From positions 1-54,520 of the forward strand of contig JAEZJR010000271.1 of the NCBI GenBank assembly GCA_023415725.1: DNA of 54,520 nt. Direction: 5' to 3'. This stretch comes from Acidobacteriota bacterium (GTDB lineage: Bacteria; Acidobacteriota; Blastocatellia; Pyrinomonadales; Pyrinomonadaceae). The position numbers and the translations under genes are program-made. The notes beneath the pieces were generated by a model. It was not told the DNA's origin, did not search any database, and saw only the letters and a list, made by a program, of their open reading frames with translations. Below, piece after piece: positions 49,884 through 54,520 of the stretch. How positions within the stretch are numbered: the first letter of the stretch is position 1; each line of letters starts with the position of its first letter.

Positions 49884-51284
49884 ATGATCGAAATGTTCAC
49901 CAAATCAGCCCTCAGATCATTGGTACTGACCCTGATCGTGGTCTCATTGCTGGGCTTCGCTGCTGAAGCCCAGAACCCGTCCAAGAAGGACATTAAGAAG
50001 TCTGACGACCTCGTCAAACAAGGCGTTCGCTCGTTTAGTCAACGCAATTACCGCGACGCGATCGAGAAGTTCGCGGAAGCCGTGGTCCTCGTTCCGCGGA
50101 ACGCCGGCGCTCATTTCAACAAAGGCCGCGCTCACTTGATGCTCAAGGAAAACGACCTTGCGTTGAATGAATTCAAGCTTGCCGAGGAAACTGGGCATTC
50201 CCCAGTCGAGGTTTCGAAATACCGTTGGGCGGTCTATTTTGACAAGAACGAGACCGACTTGGCTCTGGCGGATGTGGCCCGCGCCCTTCAGGCCGAACCT
50301 CGCAACCAAGCGCTCCTTCGTGCCGCCGGCGACCTCTATTATCGGAAGCAGAATTACAACGAAGCGCTAGTCTCGTACCAGACCGCGGCAGCGGATGCCC
50401 CTAACGACGGCAACCTCTTCTACGGTATAGCGCTGGTCCAGCAGGCCTTGGGTAACTTTCAGGGACAGGAACAGGCGGCAGCCACAGCCCTTTCCAAGCC
50501 GAATCAGTATCAAAACGAATTGCAGCTTCTGCTCGCCGATGCACTCCACAAGCAGCGCAAATACGACGACGCACTTGTTGCCTACAATAAGGTCCTCGCA
50601 GCAAAGCCCGATGCGATCCAGGTGTACCGCCTCATGGGGGAGATCTACCGTGCTCAAAGTAAGTTCCCGGCGGCGATAGATATAATACGAAAAGCAATTT
50701 CCCGCTGGCCGCTGGATGGTGAGCTCTTTACGGACATAAGCTGGTATTACAGTCTCAACGGTAATGTAAAAGAGGCGATCTCGACGGCTGAGTCGGCAAC
50801 CCAACAGTTGCCAAACCAAGCGATGGGTTTCACCAACCTTTGCCGTGCATACAATGATGATGGGCAGTTCCCGAAGGCGATACGCGCTTGTGAGCGCGCA
50901 TTGCAGCTTAGGCCCGATGACGGCGAAACACATTTCTATCTGGGCCGTGCTCTTCGTGAAGTCGGACGAACGGCTGATGCGGCTCGCTCATTCGATAAAG
51001 CAGTTGCCGGCCTGATCAAGTTCACTCAGGAGAACCCGGATTATTCCGATGGATTTTATCTGTTGGGGAATGCGTATTTCAGCGATAAACAGTACGGCAA
51101 GGCACTTGAGGCCTATCGCCGAAGCCTTGATCTGAGCCCTAACTTCACACGGGCCCGGTACAATGCCGGTATTAGCTATATCCGAATCAACGACAAGAAC
51201 GGCGCGTTGGACCAATACAATGCCTTGGTCAACTTGGATAAGGAACTCGCCGGCCGCCTGAAGGCCGAGATCGATAAATTGTAG
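49884..51284 (+). CDS. Secreted TPR-repeat protein
   Basis: Protein of 466 residues with a signal peptide (LRSLVLTLIVVSLLGFAAEA, about 8-28). The rest is a string of tetratricopeptide repeats, around ten to eleven. Examples are YRDAIEKFAEAVVLVPRNAGAHF, YNEALVSYQTAAADAPNDGNLFY and YGKALEAYRRSLDLSPNFTRARY. TPR proteins act as scaffolds for protein complexes; here it is probably periplasmic. AGGAG lies a few bases before ATG 49884; ATG 49893 is an alternative with better spacing. It is the gene after the kinase and could be an accessory or target. A strong terminator follows the stop. Confidence 0.92.
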   Translation: MIEMFTKSALRSLVLTLIVVSLLGFAAEAQNPSKKDIKKSDDLVKQGVRSFSQRNYRDAIEKFAEAVVLVPRNAGAHFNKGRAHLMLKENDLALNEFKLAEETGHSPVEVSKYRWAVYFDKNETDLALADVARALQAEPRNQALLRAAGDLYYRKQNYNEALVSYQTAAADAPNDGNLFYGIALVQQALGNFQGQEQAAATALSKPNQYQNELQLLLADALHKQRKYDDALVAYNKVLAAKPDAIQVYRLMGEIYRAQSKFPAAIDIIRKAISRWPLDGELFTDISWYYSLNGNVKEAISTAESATQQLPNQAMGFTNLCRAYNDDGQFPKAIRACERALQLRPDDGETHFYLGRALREVGRTADAARSFDKAVAGLIKFTQENPDYSDGFYLLGNAYFSDKQYGKALEAYRRSLDLSPNFTRARYNAGISYIRINDKNGALDQYNALVNLDKELAGRLKAEIDKL

Positions 51285-51301
51285 AGCTGGATAGCGTGAA
51301 G

Positions 51302-51338
51302 ATAAAAAGAGGAGGACGGAATGTCCTCCTCTTTTTAT
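51302..51338. terminator. Bidirectional terminator after the TPR gene
   Basis: AAAAAGAGGAGGAC (51304-51317) pairs perfectly with GTCCTCCTCTTTTT (51323-51336) around a five-base loop, and the pairing extends two bases further on each side. It serves the convergent lipocalin-like gene as well; that gene's stop codon lies in the hairpin's right arm. Confidence 0.95.
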
Positions 51339-52528
51339 TTGAACCCGATTTTCCCGAGTAAGCCGTTCGGATCCCCGACAAGGAAATAAGCAAGATTTGG
51401 GCTCTCGTGGGATCGGTCGTATCCGACGAGTTCGACATATGCGTTTCCACTCGCCGTTTTCTCGTTCACAAAGCCCGCCACTTTACACGCCCCTTCCCAG
51501 TAAACGACCATAGTCGTGCCCCGGGTGTCGAGTTCCTGGTCCTGCAGCACGGGAGTGACTTGAACGTCGATCCCAAGCTCCGGTACCTTGATCTTCCAAC
51601 CGCTCGGATACTCTGCTTCGGTTCGACTGCTCTTCCATGTTCCGACAGGCACGATCTCGGAGTCGGTTGCCGTCAGACGCGTGGAATTTCCGCTTGTGTT
51701 GACGAAGGTGCCGCTCGAGTAGGACGACACGCGTCCGTCCCCATCCCGAAGCTGGTAACACATCAGCTCCGAGCCTTGATCGAATTGTATCGAGAACCAA
51801 TCCCAGCCTTTCTGGTTCTCCGTCGCAGTCCAGGTGCCGAACTCGCGATCCATCCACGCAGAACCCGTAAAATGTTCGGCGTTCCCATCGATGACGATGT
51901 CGCCTTCGGCCTCCATGCGCGTGTAGGCAAAATAACGAGACGCCTCACCCGCATCCTTGAACGACACTCCACCTTCGCCGTTCAAAACCACGGGCTTCGC
52001 TGGCCGCAGTGCGATTTCGAATGTCGTGCCGTCCTCCAACGAAGCGCGCAAATGGTGCATCCCGTGGGACTCGCGTGCTGACCAGTCGCCGATATTAAGG
52101 TAGTAATGTGTCTTGCTCGCCCTTGCGGGCATATCCAGGAGGCCGTTCGCGCTTTTCCGGTGGGCGTAAGAAAAGGTACTCGCGTCATGATCGGTGATCG
52201 CGAAGTGCGCGAAATAATAGGGGTTTCCTATCAATCGCACCGGCACAACAGCGAATCTGTCCAAGTCCGTGCGCCGTTTGAAAAAGACCCATTCAAAGCC
52301 TAACTTCCGGCCGGAATCGGTCGTGAGGTGGCCGGTGTAATACCACCACTCAGTCTGCACGGCTTCGTGAGCCCACAGATCGCGCGGGAGTTCGACGGCG
52401 TCGTGTTCGGTCCCGTCGCGAAGCGGATGCGCCGTACCCGCTATCGCTTGCGCCATAGCGTCGAACAGCTTGCCTGTTTGTTTCTGGATCTCGTCGAAGA
52501 AGGATGCGGTACCACCATGTCCGTTCAT
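51335..52528 (-). CDS. CrtC/AttH lipocalin-like protein
   Basis: Protein of 397 residues with the hydroxyneurosporene-synthase/AttH layout, two consecutive lipocalin-like barrels. The characteristic opening is AVQTEWWYYTGHLTTDSGRKLGFEWVFFKRR in sequence. FAHFAITDHDASTFSYAHRK, SAWMDREFGTW and KGWDWFSIQFDQGSELMCYQLRDGDG follow. Members include carotenoid 1,2-hydratase (CrtC) and many predicted secreted lipid-binding proteins. No signal peptide is visible at this start, and no carotenoid gene is near, so the CrtC reaction is not assigned. Its stop overlaps the terminator shared with the TPR gene. Confidence 0.88.
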   Translation of the reverse strand: MNGHGGTASFFDEIQKQTGKLFDAMAQAIAGTAHPLRDGTEHDAVELPRDLWAHEAVQTEWWYYTGHLTTDSGRKLGFEWVFFKRRTDLDRFAVVPVRLIGNPYYFAHFAITDHDASTFSYAHRKSANGLLDMPARASKTHYYLNIGDWSARESHGMHHLRASLEDGTTFEIALRPAKPVVLNGEGGVSFKDAGEASRYFAYTRMEAEGDIVIDGNAEHFTGSAWMDREFGTWTATENQKGWDWFSIQFDQGSELMCYQLRDGDGRVSSYSSGTFVNTSGNSTRLTATDSEIVPVGTWKSSRTEAEYPSGWKIKVPELGIDVQVTPVLQDQELDTRGTTMVVYWEGACKVAGFVNEKTASGNAYVELVGYDRSHESPNLAYFLVGDPNGLLGKIGFK

Positions 52529-52581
52529 AGTTTACGGATTCGACGTTACCGCATCATCGGATTCGCCACAATAGGCAGTTT

Positions 52582-53424
52582 TCAGGAGCGACGGCTCCGC
52601 GGGGTGTTTGCGGGCGGAGCATCGAGGAACGTTTTCACGTTCACGTTCTGGATCTTCAGGATCACCCGCATATTCTCCGACCGCCCATCAAAGCTTGCAG
52701 GGACGAACGGTGCGTAAACGGGATCGGACTCGAGTGCTTTCTCCAATTGCTTGATCGCCCGATCGTCCGCAGGCGGTTCCACCACCTCGGCGATCCTCGC
52801 GAGCCCGTTGCCGAAAACATCGGCCACCACCACTACTTCTTCGTCGTTCATCTCGCCGCGCACAAGCGAACGTGTCAGTGCCACTAGTGCCCCCTGCGGA
52901 TTAACGCTGGGCGATTCGCCGGCGATCGCGAGCCTGGTGCTGGCGTATTCCGATGCCGTTAGATCGAGAGCGTCCGGTACGAGCGGATTATCGCTCGCAA
53001 GCCTGATCGAGGTCGGAACCTTCGGCGACGAGTCCGCGATAAAACTGGACGGGTCCGGAGCTGTCGAAAGGATCCCCCAGAGCATAAAAACTCCGAAGAG
53101 CAGGGAAGCAAACGTGCCTACGGTTGACGGAAACATCCAGGTTTCCAACCAATTCCGTCGCTCGTCCACGAGACGGAATGTCGGCCCCGCGAAACTGGGC
53201 GTCAGTTCTGCCGCAACAAGCGAACGCAAATTCACCAGCGAAGCCTTCGAAAGACTCGGGCGGGCAAGTGACCTCAGTCCATTCCTTATAGACTGGTATT
53301 CCGACAACGACTGCCTGCAGAGGGGGCAAGTGTCGAGGTGAGAATCAAGCTCGGCACGCTCCGCGGACGTCAGAATATCGTCCGAATAAAGCGGAAGATC
53401 AGATTTTACCTCGCTGCATTTCAT
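52582..53424 (-). CDS. Zinc-finger anti-sigma factor, membrane-anchored
   Basis: Anti-sigma factor for the adjacent ECF sigma gene. Residues 1-40 carry the zinc motif Cys3 and HLDTCPLC (His-x3-Cys-x2-Cys). The cytosolic domain is helical (RNGLRSLARPSLSKASLVNLRSL). A single membrane helix (about 108-130, TVGTFASLLFGVFMLWGIL) leads to an extracytoplasmic domain. That domain ends in APFVPASFDGRSENMRVILKIQ, faintly like a TonB C-terminal fold. The start at 53424 was used because MKCSEVK is the family opening; the longer frame to 53487 is not. Release under envelope stress is the usual mode, but the signal is unknown. Confidence 0.9.
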   Translation of the reverse strand: MKCSEVKSDLPLYSDDILTSAERAELDSHLDTCPLCRQSLSEYQSIRNGLRSLARPSLSKASLVNLRSLVAAELTPSFAGPTFRLVDERRNWLETWMFPSTVGTFASLLFGVFMLWGILSTAPDPSSFIADSSPKVPTSIRLASDNPLVPDALDLTASEYASTRLAIAGESPSVNPQGALVALTRSLVRGEMNDEEVVVVADVFGNGLARIAEVVEPPADDRAIKQLEKALESDPVYAPFVPASFDGRSENMRVILKIQNVNVKTFLDAPPANTPRSRRS

Positions 53425-53486
53425 TTCAATTGTTCGACGAACTCTGGTTCGCCGCCTATACAACCGGAAAAGGTTTCCGGCTCGCA

Positions 53487-53735
53487 TCAGCAGCCCGACG
53501 ATACGAGCATGCCAGATCCGATCCTAGAACTTCGGATCGGAACCAAAACAAAATTACTGAATGAATGGCCGGCTGACCCCGGCTGCTTCCCGCCCCGAAA
53601 GGCGGAAAACAACGCACTGACAACCTGTCCGCTCAAGTTCAAGAACCTACGCGATGCGTCCTTCATTGGTTGCTGGTCGTTTTCAAAGAAACACCGCTCC
53701 AGGTCCACGCTCATGTGCTCGCCGGCCGTCGACAT
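53487..53735 (-). CDS. Small unrecognised ORF between sigma and anti-sigma genes
   Basis: An 82-codon ORF with the opening MSTAGEHMSVDLERCFFEN lies in the 395-base gap between the two regulators, on the same strand. I do not recognise it. The first 50 residues have a protein-like composition (MKDASRRFLNLSGQVVSALFSAF), while the end (PIRSSRIGSGMLVSSGC) looks random. It may be a real short protein, a remnant, or chance. An inverted repeat CCGATCC/GGATCGG (53518-53540) lies within its 3' part. Otherwise the gap shows nothing recognisable. Confidence 0.3.
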   Translation of the reverse strand: MSTAGEHMSVDLERCFFENDQQPMKDASRRFLNLSGQVVSALFSAFRGGKQPGSAGHSFSNFVLVPIRSSRIGSGMLVSSGC

Positions 53736-53819
53736 CGTTACTTTTTTGACCTGTCGTTTGGCACCGAATTTCAGTCTTCAAAAGTTGAAGCCGGGGCGAG
53801 GCGGCCATTCATTCAATTG

Positions 53820-54473
53820 TTAAAGATCAGATAACCGCTTTCGCAGTTCTTCGCGTCCGCGGGCGATACGCGATTTCACGGTCCCGATATTTATCTCGAG
53901 GGCCGATGCGATCTCGTCGTAGCTGTAACCCTCTATATCGCAAAGCACTATCGCTTCGCGGTAATGCTCAGGAAGCTGCGTTAGGGCCCTTCGGAGTGCA
54001 GTCTCGCGCTCCTGCCTAAGCACGGCTTCTTCGGCGGACTCGCTGTCACCTGCTATAGAATCGCCAACGGAAGAGTCCGTTTCGCCAATAGGCGAGTCGA
54101 GCGAGATGGTCGCGTCCTTCTTCCGGCGCTTCCACCAGCGGAACCGGTTCCGAGAGTGGTTGATCGCTATCCGCGTCAGCCAGGTTTTCAATTCGGAGTC
54201 CCCGCGAAAGCTTCTTATTGACCGCAACGCGCTGAGAAATGTTTCCTGGGTAAGGTCGGCAGCGTCCTCCGGGCTCTCCGTGATCCGGTACAGCACGGCG
54301 TATATATCGCCGGAATATCGGTTTATCAGGTTGTCAAAGGCTTCCGGTTCACCGTTTCGTAGTCTTTCGACGAATTCCGCTTCTGCGGCATCGAACACAT
54401 GTTTGTCGTAGGCCGCGGATGCGACCTCCCCAAGACCTTCCTGGTCAAATGCTATCGATTTGCCGAAGATCAT
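53820..54473 (-). CDS. ECF-family RNA polymerase sigma factor
   Basis: Extracytoplasmic-function sigma factor of about 217 residues. Region 2 runs from EAFDNLINRYSGDIYAVLYRI to ADLTQETFLSALRSIRSFRG and KTWLTRIAINHSRNRFR. A linker rich in Ser, Asp and Glu follows. Region 4 has REAIVLCDIEGYSYDEIASAL and INIGTVKSRIARGREELRKRL, the -35-binding helix-turn-helix. GTG 54476 and ATG 54473 are both possible starts. It is in the same direction as the anti-sigma gene, 395 bases upstream of it. The target regulon cannot be read here, and its promoter lies in the final 47 bases or beyond the window. Confidence 0.95.
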   Translation of the reverse strand: MIFGKSIAFDQEGLGEVASAAYDKHVFDAAEAEFVERLRNGEPEAFDNLINRYSGDIYAVLYRITESPEDAADLTQETFLSALRSIRSFRGDSELKTWLTRIAINHSRNRFRWWKRRKKDATISLDSPIGETDSSVGDSIAGDSESAEEAVLRQERETALRRALTQLPEHYREAIVLCDIEGYSYDEIASALEINIGTVKSRIARGREELRKRLSDL

Positions 54474-54520
54474 CACACGCGGGGCTCGTCACCCGACAGC
54501 CCGGAACCGAAAACCAGCAG

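Noticed and set aside
51335..52528. Carotenoid 1,2-hydratase (CrtC) as a specific function
   Set aside because: No carotenoid gene is near, and most members of this lipocalin-like family are not CrtC.

Overview
The window looks like a chromosomal segment of an Acidobacteriota bacterium, probably of the Blastocatellia/Pyrinomonadaceae type. This is inferred from three things. One is a VWFA protein of the kind very common in Acidobacteria. Another is the gene repertoire: NtrYX, an exosortase/PEP-CTERM locus, and a serine/threonine kinase with a Pro/Thr-rich extracellular tail. The third is the moderately GC-rich base composition. There are no insertion sequences, phage genes, integrases, CRISPR arrays or rRNA genes; the only RNA gene found is a tRNA-Arg.

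Region 1 (1-11.3 kb, mostly plus strand) is housekeeping and signalling: the 3' end of ftsZ with a terminator, pdxA, a half-length receiver-like ORF, a stand-alone receiver protein with a long acidic tail, valS overlapping nadC, a convergent CPBP membrane protease, and the ntrY-ntrX pair closed by a bidirectional terminator.

Region 2 (11.3-17 kb) is mixed. A minus-strand pair couples a peptidoglycan-binding-domain protein of unknown function to a secreted M3 oligopeptidase. A lipoprotein with two NTF2-like halves and an NDP-sugar pyrophosphorylase follow.

Region 3 (17.5-42 kb, plus strand throughout) is the centrepiece: a large exosortase-linked exopolysaccharide cluster. It begins with a small PEP-CTERM protein and an exosortase fused to an EpsI domain. 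Assembly and export genes follow: Wzz-like chain-length protein, ExeA-like ATPase, BY-kinase, initiating phosphoglycosyltransferase, SLBB export protein, YCF48-like repeat protein, and O-antigen ligase/polymerase. Next come a GT2, a Wzx flippase, a methyltransferase, two GT4 enzymes, a heparinase II/III-like protein, an asparagine-synthase-like amidotransferase, a third GT4, an AlgD-type GDP-mannose 6-dehydrogenase and a polysaccharide deacetylase. Read together, these genes suggest a Wzx/Wzy-type polymer containing a mannuronate-type uronic acid that may be amidated, made alongside an exosortase-processed surface protein.

Region 4 (42-54.5 kb) flanks the cluster. It contains two divergent secreted proteins (a beta-propeller with a Pro-rich linker and C-terminal module, and a right-handed beta-helix), tRNA-Arg(ACG) and the VWFA protein. 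A zinc-ribbon membrane protein, a receptor-like Ser/Thr kinase and a secreted TPR protein follow. The region ends with a CrtC/AttH lipocalin-like protein and an ECF sigma/zinc anti-sigma pair.

The points most worth a second look are:
- the PEP-CTERM/hairpin/exosortase-EpsI arrangement;
- the AlgD plus amidotransferase plus heparinase combination;
- the YCF48-like protein inside the export operon;
- Asp-x-Thr motifs shared by the receiver protein's tail and the kinase juxtamembrane region;
- the unknown domain attached to a peptidoglycan-binding module.
All functional calls come from reading motifs in the translated sequence; no database search was run.
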